NCBI GenBank assembly: GCA_965202875.1
Contig: OZ241870.1
Span: 3,534,001-3,598,000 of the forward strand
Origin: HK1 sp965202875
GTDB taxonomy: Bacteria; Pseudomonadota; Gammaproteobacteria; HK1
Direction: 5' to 3'
DNA: 64,000 bases
The notes under the pieces were generated by a model. That model saw only the letters and a list, made by a program, of their open reading frames with translations. It searched no databases and had not been told where the DNA came from. Made by a program: the position numbers and the translations under genes. Below are positions 57,028-64,000 of this stretch, piece by piece (position 1 is the stretch's first letter; each line of letters opens with the position of its first letter).

Positions 57028-58341
57028 ATGGCAACAAGAATACCACAGCAAGAATTATTTATGCTTCTCAAAAAGAAAGAGATGGCAGGTAAATCTGTTA
57101 CTCTTTCTGAAATTTTGAGACATACGAAATGGAAGAAAAGCACTTTTGATACTTACTGGAACAAAGGTAGACTACATGAATTTCTGAATGAAACAAAACC
57201 GAACGTTTACGTTCCGTTGAATGTTTCCAGGTTGACAGAAGATGAATTTTCACGATCACTATCTCAGAGCAAACATCGCCAGGAGTTCGGATATATTTGC
57301 AAGTCTCATCTCGCCAAGGCACTTCTCAGAAAATCAAGAGATAATATGTTGTTGGCTCTAGAGCTATACAATCGACCTTCTCTGGATAATCGATTGGATA
57401 GCTTCATTCTCTGCTTCTGCGTCTCATGGGAACAGTTGCTGAAAGCAATATTGATCGAGAAAAATGGAGAAAATCACATATTCAAATCCGGAAATAATAA
57501 GAATAAAATTCGAGAAAGTATTTCACTAAAAGAATGTTTAGAGCAGATGTATCAAAAAGATGATCTTGTCAGAAAGAACTTGGAAATCATTAAATATTAT
57601 AGAGATCAGGCTGTGCATTTATTAATGCCTGAAATTCAAGGGCAGATTTCCAGGTTTTTGCAATCAGGCATAATGAACTACATCCGAGAATTTGAGGATT
57701 TCTCAAAACAAAAGTTGATTTCTTCATCGCATTCTGGATTATTGAGTTTAGTCGGTGATTTGAAAGATCCAGATAGCGCGGTTCTTGCAAGTCGATATGG
57801 TATAGAAATCGGCAAGGAAATTTCTTATATCATAAATGAACTCACCATTGAATCATCAAAATATAATGATATTCGTTTTGCAATTCCTATCAATGTACGT
57901 CTTGTTTTCGCCAAAAGCGATGAAAAAGGGGATATAATATTGTCTCAGGCAAACGACGGCATGGAAGGATTGAGAAATGCAATCGTAGTCGAAAAACCAG
58001 TAGATAGAGAAAAAACACATCCGTACAGACAGAAAGAAGCTATTTCCGAAATCAACAAACGTTTAAGTGAAAAATATGAAAAAAGTGACTTAGAACGTGC
58101 ACTTACGAGCAGAAATAGCAACAGACAACCTTGCATCAATGGTTATGATTTCCAGGCTATTATTCGAAGGCTGAAATGGAAAAACAGCAACAACAGGCAA
58201 CATCACATGAACAAGAATCCAGAATTTCATTATTATTCTGAATATGCTGTAGAGGAAATTGTGAACAAAATCATGAACGACATTTCATTTGTATCTCGAT
58301 GTAGAAATAGTTACAGTAATCAGAAGAAGAAAATTAGTTAA
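57028..58341 (+). CDS. DUF3644 protein, AT-rich recent acquisition
   Basis: This 437-residue protein is in DNA much more AT-rich than all neighbours. An N-terminal helical region (LSEILRHTKWKKSTFDTYWN) looks like a small HTH. The central part KSRDNMLLALELYNRPSLDN, FILCFCVSWEQLLKAILIEK and LEIIKYYRDQAVHLLMPEIQ fits DUF3644. The RDQAVH segment (R-x4-H) resembles a HEPN ribonuclease motif. A C-terminal DNA-binding-like part follows. It lies 21 bp after hsdS, replacing its expected second half. A role as a cargo defence gene, perhaps an RNase that acts when modification fails, is inference. Confidence 0.72.
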   Translation: MATRIPQQELFMLLKKKEMAGKSVTLSEILRHTKWKKSTFDTYWNKGRLHEFLNETKPNVYVPLNVSRLTEDEFSRSLSQSKHRQEFGYICKSHLAKALLRKSRDNMLLALELYNRPSLDNRLDSFILCFCVSWEQLLKAILIEKNGENHIFKSGNNKNKIRESISLKECLEQMYQKDDLVRKNLEIIKYYRDQAVHLLMPEIQGQISRFLQSGIMNYIREFEDFSKQKLISSSHSGLLSLVGDLKDPDSAVLASRYGIEIGKEISYIINELTIESSKYNDIRFAIPINVRLVFAKSDEKGDIILSQANDGMEGLRNAIVVEKPVDREKTHPYRQKEAISEINKRLSEKYEKSDLERALTSRNSNRQPCINGYDFQAIIRRLKWKNSNNRQHHMNKNPEFHYYSEYAVEEIVNKIMNDISFVSRCRNSYSNQKKKIS

Positions 58342-58466
58342 ATTTCCAGCGCTCCATATTCTTTAAGAATCTCAAAATCTCGAATTTGCGGATGCGAAAT
58401 GGAAGTAAAATTCCGGTAGGAACGAATCATTGATCTTCTTTTGCACACGCTGTCGGAATCAACGCC

Positions 58467-58614
58467 ATGGCCACTTCCCACCGCTACGTACCCGCAGACG
58501 CCATCGTCCTCGAAGACACCGTCTTCGGGGCGGGACTGCCGTGGAGCAGCCGAATCGACCGGGGCGAACTCCTGGTGCTCGTCGACCTCGAAGGGCAGCA
58601 GGCCATCGACTTCC
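58467..58614 (+). pseudogene. 5' fragment of a DUF1989 gene (duplicate of 62684-63316)
   Basis: The first 49 codons (ATSHRYVPADAIVLEDTVFG to GQQAIDF) match the start of the intact DUF1989 gene at about 95% of bases, then the similarity stops abruptly at about 58614. Upstream spacing also differs. The 58342-58723 gap otherwise holds the repeat at 58699. Confidence 0.85.
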
Positions 58615-58698
58615 GTATCCATCTGCACGGCCGCCGGTCTCAGCAGTGTTGCAGCCCCAACCCGATATAGCCGGAACCAAATGTCGGCTGACGGAAAA

Positions 58699-58722
58699 AA
58701 TCTTCGTCGTTTTGTCGAAGAC
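58699..58722. repeat. Partial copy of the 44-bp dispersed repeat (reverse orientation)
   Basis: AATCTTCGTCGTTTTGTCGA then AGAC is the reverse complement of the first half of the repeats at 27521 and 49063. It ends at the stop of the HEPN gene. Confidence 0.55.
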
Positions 58723-58723
58723 C

Positions 58724-59932
58724 TCACGGGGTAGAGACTAATTGTACGCCGAGTGCGGTGAGTATCCGGTAAGCTTCACAGAAGAGGATAATTTGGTCGG
58801 TACGCACGAGAGGTCGGTTGTGAGCAATGGCGTTCCGAATCGGGTTGAGACGTTGCAGGGATACCTGAAGATCGTCCTTCGATACGAACAACGGACGAAA
58901 CACATCTTTCCAGTTATCCTTCCAGCAGATGATCTCCGATAAATCCGTGAAATCAGCATAGAAAATCAGCGGGAAGGAGTCACTCCGCCGTCGGCAATCC
59001 TCCTCCTTACGCTCTTGCCATCTCTTCCAGGTTTGGCCAGGTACACGCGATCGATACCAACGTTCCCCCACTAATCCCCGGAGCTTGGTTTCGACAGTCA
59101 CGCGCAAGTGATGTTCGACCTGCCGGAACAGCACGGCATGCTGCGGATCGAACATGCCACTTTTGTCACCTCTGTTCGACTGAACATCCTTGATTTCCTC
59201 AATACTGAACTCGAAGCCAGCGGAGAGCAAGACCCTTGGATAGATTCGGGCAGGAAAGGCGATGATCTCCGGGTTCAATCCCGCATCCATCGCCGCGGAC
59301 TCACGGTCTTCCGATTCCTCATCCGTAGCGAGCGAAACCGGCTGCCCCAACTCCTCGTCGAAGACTTCAACCGCTTGGGGAGCGAACGGCTCGGCTCCTG
59401 TCGAGAGATCATGCAGGCGTGCAATCCGGGAAAAACCCACCACGGAGATACCGAGGTGGTCCTTCATCGCCCAAGGGGTGGACAGCGTCGCCATTCGCTG
59501 ATAAATGGACGAGCGCCAACGCTCGATCTCAGCGAATTGAGGTGATTGAATTGCACCGACTGCACTCGCAGAGAAAGCCTGCAGGGCATATGCGGTGGGT
59601 AGGATCGGATGATAATTTGCGAAAACGCAATTTCTCAAATTCTGATCGATTCTCTGCAGCGCGTCAAAGGTTTCCGACCTTGTAAGGGTACGGCGTGCAG
59701 TCTCGATCAAGGTCGAAATTTCCGCCCACTGGGGTGATTTAGCATGAGCCTCGAAGGCGGCTCTGACTTGCGTAACCGACGCGATCAAGCTACTCACATC
59801 GTGACGTTCACGCATTCGTGCGACATGCTCCGCTGGCGAATTTCTCAACTGCTTCGCCAATTTCTCGACAGGATTTTCCGCCATCTCGATAAGATCTCGG
59901 ATCTCTTTTCCGTCGAGCCGTGGCCTAGTCAT
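58724..59932 (-). CDS. Putative HEPN ribonuclease (Swt1-like C-terminus), likely defence gene
   Basis: The 402-residue protein has an N-terminal helical half of unknown type (EMAENPVEKLAKQLRNSPAE; AALQAFSASAVG-type segments) and a C-terminal domain. That domain reads LIFYADFTDLSEIICWKDNW, then LQRLNPIRNAIAHNRPLVRT; the R-x4-H pattern (RNAIAH) is the catalytic HEPN motif and the layout is like Swt1-type HEPN. Such proteins cleave RNA in abortive infection or TA systems. No obvious antitoxin partner adjoins it. It is intact, in moderately lower-GC DNA than the core genes. Confidence 0.65.
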   Translation of the reverse strand: MTRPRLDGKEIRDLIEMAENPVEKLAKQLRNSPAEHVARMRERHDVSSLIASVTQVRAAFEAHAKSPQWAEISTLIETARRTLTRSETFDALQRIDQNLRNCVFANYHPILPTAYALQAFSASAVGAIQSPQFAEIERWRSSIYQRMATLSTPWAMKDHLGISVVGFSRIARLHDLSTGAEPFAPQAVEVFDEELGQPVSLATDEESEDRESAAMDAGLNPEIIAFPARIYPRVLLSAGFEFSIEEIKDVQSNRGDKSGMFDPQHAVLFRQVEHHLRVTVETKLRGLVGERWYRSRVPGQTWKRWQERKEEDCRRRSDSFPLIFYADFTDLSEIICWKDNWKDVFRPLFVSKDDLQVSLQRLNPIRNAIAHNRPLVRTDQIILFCEAYRILTALGVQLVSTP

Positions 59933-60006
59933 CTATTCGCTCCGCAGAGTCACTCCATATAAAATCAACATTCCAACAATACCTTACCTCGGAAGCTATC
60001 GCTCAA

Positions 60007-61433
60007 CATAGGTAGGATCTTATAACTAATTGATTTTCATGGGATTTTATGAACCGTTGAAGTCCCATCCGAAATCTCCGATCATGGAATTGCTGGACCC
60101 ACATGACAGGAGAAGACTCGGATGGGACGCCGCACTGTTGCTCAATTCGCCCACCAGATCAAGCGCGTGCTGTCGCCCACGGCACTCAATGACCTCGGAC
60201 GGAGGGTCGGTTTCTGCCACCGGGAACGCCTGATTACTCCATATCGACTGGTCCTGGGCCTGCTGGCAGGCCATGCCACGGGGACGGTCGAGACATTGGC
60301 CGATATGCAACGGCAATTCAATGCGTTGTTCGGCACGACAGTCGCATACAAGCCGTTCCACAACCAGTTGGCGAAGCGTTCCTTCAAGGACTTCATGCGG
60401 GCCGTGTTGGACGTGGTCCTTCAGCAATGGGTGGTGAGCGTGCTGCAGCCGACAGCGCGGGGTCCGCTCGGTGAGTTCGGTCGGATTGTGATCCAGGACG
60501 GCTGTTCGTTCGCGGTCAAGGATGCGCTTCGTGAACAGTACCCGGGACGATTCAAGAAGCAGAACCCTGCTGCGGTGGAGCTGCACGTGACGATGAGTCT
60601 GTTGAATGAATCGGTGGAGCAGGTGACGCTGACGGCGGACACGGCGCCGGAGCGGCCCCATCTGCCCTCGCCCGAGGCGCTGCGCGATGACCTGCGGTTG
60701 GCGGACCGTGGGTACGTTGACCTGGAGTATATGGGTGCGGTGGACAGGGCGGGTGGGTATTTCGTGATGCGTGCGAGCGCATCGGTCAATCCGAAGGTGC
60801 AGGGTGCGTATACGTGGGAAGGGGAGGCGTTGGAGGGGTGGTCCGGGCAATTGTTGAAGCAGGGGGTTCTGTCGAAGGGCGAGACGGTCGACCTCGATGT
60901 GGTTTGGGGGAAGGGAGAGAAGGAGTTGGAGTTGAGGCTGTTGGCGCGGTGGAATCCTGACGAGGGGTGTCATACGTTGTTGGTGACGAATCTGGCGCGG
61001 AGCCGATTCAGTGCGGAGCAGGTGGGGCAGCTCTATCGGTTGCGGTGGCAGGTCGAGCTGTTGTTCAAGGAGTGGAAGTCGTATGCGAATCTTCATGCGT
61101 TCGACACGAGCAAAGCGGGGATAGCCGAGGGTCTGATATGGACGGCGATTGCGGCCTCGGTTCTGAAGCGTTACTTGGCTCAGATGACGCAGGTATTGCG
61201 AGGGGTCGAGGTCTCGACACGGAAGGTGGCGATGTGTGCGCGTCATGGATTGGGGGATGTGTTCCGTGCGCTTGCTTGTGGAAGGAGACGTGGCTTTCTT
61301 CCCGTGTTACGAGGCTTGGTGGATTATCTGGCGAGCAATGCGACTCGGTCCCATCCGAAACGAGACCGCAAGAAAGGACGACTCCAATTCGGATTGGAGC
61401 CGGTTTTGTGATTTCCTTAAGTACCAACCTATG
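60007..61433 (+). mobile_element. IS4-family insertion sequence, copy 2 (1427 bp)
   Basis: It has the same ends (CATAGGTAGGATCTTATA / CATAGGTTGGTACTTAAG) and length as copy 1, in opposite orientation. The flanks ATCGCTCAA (59998-60006) and AGCGCTCAA (61434-61442) form a 9-bp duplication with one mismatch. The flanking CCTCGGAAGCTATCGCTCAACA also occurs again on the right at about 61446-61467, so the target lay in or beside a short repeat. Confidence 0.92.
60122..61411 (+). CDS. IS4-family DDE transposase, copy 2
   Basis: The 429-residue protein is nearly identical to the transposase at 18009-19298, with the same IQDGCSFAVKD, LRLADRGYVDLEYM and YRLRWQVELLFKEWK blocks. The tail QFGLEPVL is retained. 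Full length and no frameshift suggest a recently active element. The pair in inverted orientation, 40 kb apart, could mediate inversion of the whole interval. Confidence 0.93.
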   Translation: MGRRTVAQFAHQIKRVLSPTALNDLGRRVGFCHRERLITPYRLVLGLLAGHATGTVETLADMQRQFNALFGTTVAYKPFHNQLAKRSFKDFMRAVLDVVLQQWVVSVLQPTARGPLGEFGRIVIQDGCSFAVKDALREQYPGRFKKQNPAAVELHVTMSLLNESVEQVTLTADTAPERPHLPSPEALRDDLRLADRGYVDLEYMGAVDRAGGYFVMRASASVNPKVQGAYTWEGEALEGWSGQLLKQGVLSKGETVDLDVVWGKGEKELELRLLARWNPDEGCHTLLVTNLARSRFSAEQVGQLYRLRWQVELLFKEWKSYANLHAFDTSKAGIAEGLIWTAIAASVLKRYLAQMTQVLRGVEVSTRKVAMCARHGLGDVFRALACGRRRGFLPVLRGLVDYLASNATRSHPKRDRKKGRLQFGLEPVL

Positions 61434-61603
61434 AGCGCTCAACACCTCGGAAGCTATCGCTCAACACTGCTCGGATACGATTCTTCCCGACGCTGATCTT
61501 CGTTGGCTCGCGCTTCAGCAGATTGGGCGCCACATGTCGAATTACTCCCATATTATGCGGTGCATTGCCTCGACGAATCCCGCAATCGGCTCTTCTGTGT
61601 GTC

Positions 61604-62416
61604 TCAGGAAACCATCCAACGCCTCGTCCAGGACTCGGTTTCGCGTAGCGCTGCAAAGTGGTCCTCGAAGAAGGTGCGTGCTTCCCTGATCTCATGATAG
61701 TTCTTGACGACGTGACGCAACAGCGCTTGCAGCATCAGCGCCTGATTTTCTCGCGCGTCGCTGTGGTTCGGCAGCAACCGCAGCCCCGCCAGCGCCACGG
61801 TCAGGTACTCCGGCCGGGGATCCGCGGCGAGGCGCAACCACAGGGCGGTATGGCGGGCGTCAGGCTGGCCTCGGGTCAACAGCCGGAAGCACTCCAGCGC
61901 GGGGTCCCGCTCCGGAGCCAGCCTCAATGGCGACAGCCAGCGCAGCCAAGTGCCCATGTCCGTACGGATCCGCTCCCTGGTCCGCGGCAGATCGAGTAGC
62001 TGCAAAACGACCAATGCATCGCCGACCCGCTTGCCATAGGCGGAAAAACCGAGGCGCCTCACCTGGGAGGCGTAGCCCTCGCGCATGTCGGAAAGCCAGG
62101 ACCCGAGCGCGTCGTCAAGCTGCGCGCGTTCGTCGGCCAGCCTCGGAGGAAACTGCTGGTACAGCAATTCCGGCACGTCCAGGCGGAGGTCCGAGCCGGC
62201 GCCTGTACGTCCGCTGAAGAGGTCGGCGACGGCCCTATCGGGGTCGCGGCGAAAAGCCTCGAACCATGGGTCGCTCATGTCCGCTCCCTCGAAAGTCTCG
62301 CCGAAGTCCTCGCAGCCGGACTCCACTTGCAGCGCGAACAGGTGCAGGCCGCGGGCTTCGCGCAGTTGGTCATCGTCCAATCGATGCGGGCGCGTGATCG
62401 TCCCCAACCGGTACAA
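61604..62416 (-). CDS. Unknown helical protein, possible defence gene
   Basis: I do not recognise this 224-270-residue protein. ATG 62278 follows GGGAGCGGAC and starts MSDPWFEAFRRDPDRAVADL. The frame upstream to 62416 (TTG) still looks protein-like (LDDDQLREARGLHLFALQVE), so the N-terminus may be longer or truncated. Contents are alpha-helical and Arg/Leu-rich (LGFSAYGKRVGDALVVLQLL, LRLLPNHSDARENQALMLQA), ending ETESWTRRWMVS. It has no membrane segments. It lies between the IS4 copy and the DUF1989 gene. A remnant of a larger defence protein is possible. Confidence 0.5.
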   Translation of the reverse strand: MYRLGTITRPHRLDDDQLREARGLHLFALQVESGCEDFGETFEGADMSDPWFEAFRRDPDRAVADLFSGRTGAGSDLRLDVPELLYQQFPPRLADERAQLDDALGSWLSDMREGYASQVRRLGFSAYGKRVGDALVVLQLLDLPRTRERIRTDMGTWLRWLSPLRLAPERDPALECFRLLTRGQPDARHTALWLRLAADPRPEYLTVALAGLRLLPNHSDARENQALMLQALLRHVVKNYHEIREARTFFEDHFAALRETESWTRRWMVS

Positions 62417-62683
62417 GTGCTCGTGCCGATGGTCGATCGGGCAGGTTCACCTGCATCATCACCTATGCTCTCATCAAGCAATGGCGAGAGTGAGCCCGTT
62501 GAAGACCGATGCGCCGCTGATGATGCCGAGGTCTCCCGGGGATGGCAACGTTCGGGGTTCGGCTCTGTTCGGGGTTCGGCCCGTGGCTGAACGGATCGTT
62601 CGATGCTTTCCCGGCCGCTGCCGCTCGTCGCCTGAACAGGCGATCCGTAATCCCCACCTGACCAAGCCGCCGGAGCCGCCGCC

Positions 62684-63316
62684 ATGACCACTTCCCACCG
62701 CTACGTACCCGCAGACGCCACCGTTCTCGAAGACACCGTCGTCGGGGCGGGCCTGCCGTGGAGCGGCCGAATCGACCGGGGCGAACACCTGGTGCTCGTC
62801 GACCTCGAAGGGCAGCAGGCCATCGACTTCCTCTGCTACAACGCCCACGACCCCCAGGAGCGCTACCACGCGCCCAACACCGTCAAGCTCCAGGGCAACA
62901 TCTACCTCGGGCCGGGCTCGGTGCTGTGGTCGGTGCGCGCCCGCAAGATGATGGCCCTCGTCGAGGACACCTGCGGCGGGCACGACACTATCTTCGGCTG
63001 CTGCTCGTTCGAGCTCGACGACGTGCGCTACGGCCGGCGCAACCCCCGCGCCTGCCAGCAGAACTTCGAATCCGAGCTGGCCCACCACGGGCTCGACGCG
63101 ACCGCCGTGGTGCCCAACGTCAACTTCTTCATGCGGGTGCCGGTGAAGGCCGACGGGAGCGCCGGGATCGAGGACGGCTGGTCGAAGCCCGGCGACCACG
63201 TGACCCTGCGCGCGGAGATGAACGTCCTCGTGGTCATCTCGAACTGCCCGGAGGCACTGAACCCCGCGACCGGAGCGGGACCCACGCCGGTCCGCACGAT
63301 CCGATACCGGCGCTGA
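62684..63316 (+). CDS. DUF1989 urea/guanidine carboxylase-associated protein
   Basis: The 210-residue protein begins MTTSHRYVPADATVLEDTVV. It has VLVDLEGQQAIDFLCYNAHD, TVKLQGNIYLGPGSVLWSVR, GHDTIFGCCSFELDDVRYG with paired cysteines, VVPNVNFFMRVPVKADGS and the late VVISNCPEALNP. That is the DUF1989 pattern of UcaA/UcaB-like (UAAP) proteins that accompany urea or guanidine carboxylase. No carboxylase or ykkC-type guanidine riboswitch was found upstream (62417-62683). The matching partner may lie beyond the window. A truncated duplicate is at 58467. Confidence 0.85.
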   Translation: MTTSHRYVPADATVLEDTVVGAGLPWSGRIDRGEHLVLVDLEGQQAIDFLCYNAHDPQERYHAPNTVKLQGNIYLGPGSVLWSVRARKMMALVEDTCGGHDTIFGCCSFELDDVRYGRRNPRACQQNFESELAHHGLDATAVVPNVNFFMRVPVKADGSAGIEDGWSKPGDHVTLRAEMNVLVVISNCPEALNPATGAGPTPVRTIRYRR

Positions 63317-63396
63317 CCGCCGGCCGGAGCCCGCGGCGGGGCACCGGCCAAGTTGCCGGGCTTCGCGTCGGCGACGGTGGCGCTACGCTCGAAGCG

Positions 63397-63585
63397 CTAC
63401 TCGCTTGTCGGCTGCTCACCCGGCACGGGGACGAACGCATCCAGCGCCGCCCCGCCGCCCGCTACGGCCGGAATCGCTGCATCGTCGAACACCGGATCGA
63501 CGGCCAGACGACCGGCTCCGATCTCGGCGTCCCCTTCCAGATGCGCCATGCGGATGCACCAATCCTTCTCGATCTCCAGATTCAT
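63397..63585 (-). CDS. Small hypothetical protein (62 residues)
   Basis: The frame from ATG 63585, after a GGGGGGAC purine run, encodes MNLEIEKDWCIRMAHLEGDA followed by EIGAGRLAVDPVFDD and a loosely folded Ala/Pro tail. I do not know the family. It lies convergent to the DUF1989 gene and 144 bp downstream (in its own direction) of the small gene at 63729. Confidence 0.5.
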   Translation of the reverse strand: MNLEIEKDWCIRMAHLEGDAEIGAGRLAVDPVFDDAAIPAVAGGGAALDAFVPVPGEQPTSE

Positions 63586-63728
63586 CTTGTGTCCCCCCTC
63601 GTGTGTGCCGAAAGGCCCGCGCCTGTTCGAGCGCCGGCTCACCCCGCCCCAGCCCGCTCTCGCCTGCCGCCATGACGGCTTTCGTCTTCCGGTCTTTCAC
63701 CGTGTCGGGCTCTCGTCCTTGCCGGGCC

Positions 63729-63944
63729 TCACGCCTCCCGTTCCAGGCTCCAGGTCTGCGGTCCGTCGGCATCGTTTGTGGTGACGCAGAAGGCTTCGCC
63801 TGTCTCCGTATGGTATGACACGCCGTCCATCGCCGAGCCTTTGTCCAGGCCCACCCGCTTCGAATCGACGACCCGGCGCCGGCCGGATCCATGGACCTGA
63901 AGGCCGTCGCCGCGGAGGGTGTCCGCAAGATCAAGGGCCTGCAT
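63729..63944 (-). CDS. Small hypothetical protein (71 residues)
   Basis: The frame from ATG 63944 encodes MQALDLADTLRGDGLQVHGS, VVDSKRVGLDKGSAMDGVSY and TNDADGPQTWSLEREA. It is polar and without membrane segments or known motif. It may pair with the 62-residue protein at 63397. The remaining 63945-64000 has no feature. Confidence 0.45.
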   Translation of the reverse strand: MQALDLADTLRGDGLQVHGSGRRRVVDSKRVGLDKGSAMDGVSYHTETGEAFCVTTNDADGPQTWSLEREA

Positions 63945-64000
63945 CAGGGCTCAGGGCTCGACCAATCTTCGCAATGAAGATCCTCGATCCGCCGGAACTC

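Noticed and set aside
62417..62683. Guanidine (ykkC) riboswitch upstream of the DUF1989 gene
   Set aside because: I found no sequence resembling the conserved ykkC blocks.

Overview
The window is GC-rich chromosomal DNA (except about 57.0-58.3 kb) and is most likely from a proteobacterium, probably an uncultivated gammaproteobacterium. The grounds are the homodimeric-type pyruvate dehydrogenase E1, the prmB-aroC gene order, a Zur-boxed znuA/znuCB pair, and the IS and type I restriction families present. This taxonomic reading is inference from gene content. No tRNA, rRNA or CRISPR array was recognised.

Layout. 0-15.6 kb is a mostly intact metabolic block on the minus strand: URC-type uracil catabolism genes (DUF1688 and RibA-like URC1), an MFS carrier, the pyruvate dehydrogenase operon (aceE-aceF-small proline-rich protein-lpdA), a rhodanese, an orphan peptide-binding protein, a DUF1538/DUF1538/P-II-like cluster and a PLP-dependent dehydratase. 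15.6-22.7 kb is a graveyard of toxin-antitoxin and restriction genes: VapC, type III Res, NadS-type antitoxin, a ParA gene split by an IS4-family element, an AlbA_2 protein, and an HsdR-like helicase fused to a LexA-type S24 domain. 22.7-27.5 kb holds intact icmF and a 2-hydroxychromene-2-carboxylate isomerase-like gene.

27.5-36.4 kb is dense in mobile DNA. A full group II intron with its reverse transcriptase sits inside a 133-bp inverted repeat. It is followed by a two-gene unit (a 2-TM membrane protein overlapping a 36-residue polyproline protein). Next comes a phd antitoxin gene split by an ISKra4-family element, into which a second copy of the same element has inserted in opposite orientation. 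Both ISKra4 copies carry an ORF-deleted derivative of the group II intron three bases from one end. 36.4-42.8 kb holds decayed hsdR and hsdM genes around an intact dimethylglycine/sarcosine dehydrogenase-like gene. 42.8-50 kb returns to core functions: prmB remnant, aroC, zinc uptake znuA/znuCB with a Zur-like box, a DUF6635-type protein and a 2-oxoglutarate oxygenase.

50-64 kb is a second defence/mobile island. It contains a broken DUF4143 ATPase, a broken ISL3 transposase, and a type I restriction locus (frameshifted hsdR, intact hsdM, half-length hsdS). An AT-rich DUF3644 gene sits where the rest of hsdS would be expected. A HEPN-domain gene, a second IS4-family copy, an unknown gene and a DUF1989 urea-carboxylase-associated protein follow, with an extra truncated copy of the last before the HEPN gene.

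How it fits together. Metabolic genes are intact while restriction, TA and transposase genes carry most of the frameshifts and truncations, so the breaks look like real decay rather than sequencing error. Target-site duplications let the pre-insertion parA and phd genes be rebuilt exactly. The least explained units are the 2-TM/polyproline pair, the DUF3644 gene in the hsd locus, the HEPN protein, and the ISKra4 element whose terminus is interrupted by a deleted group II intron.
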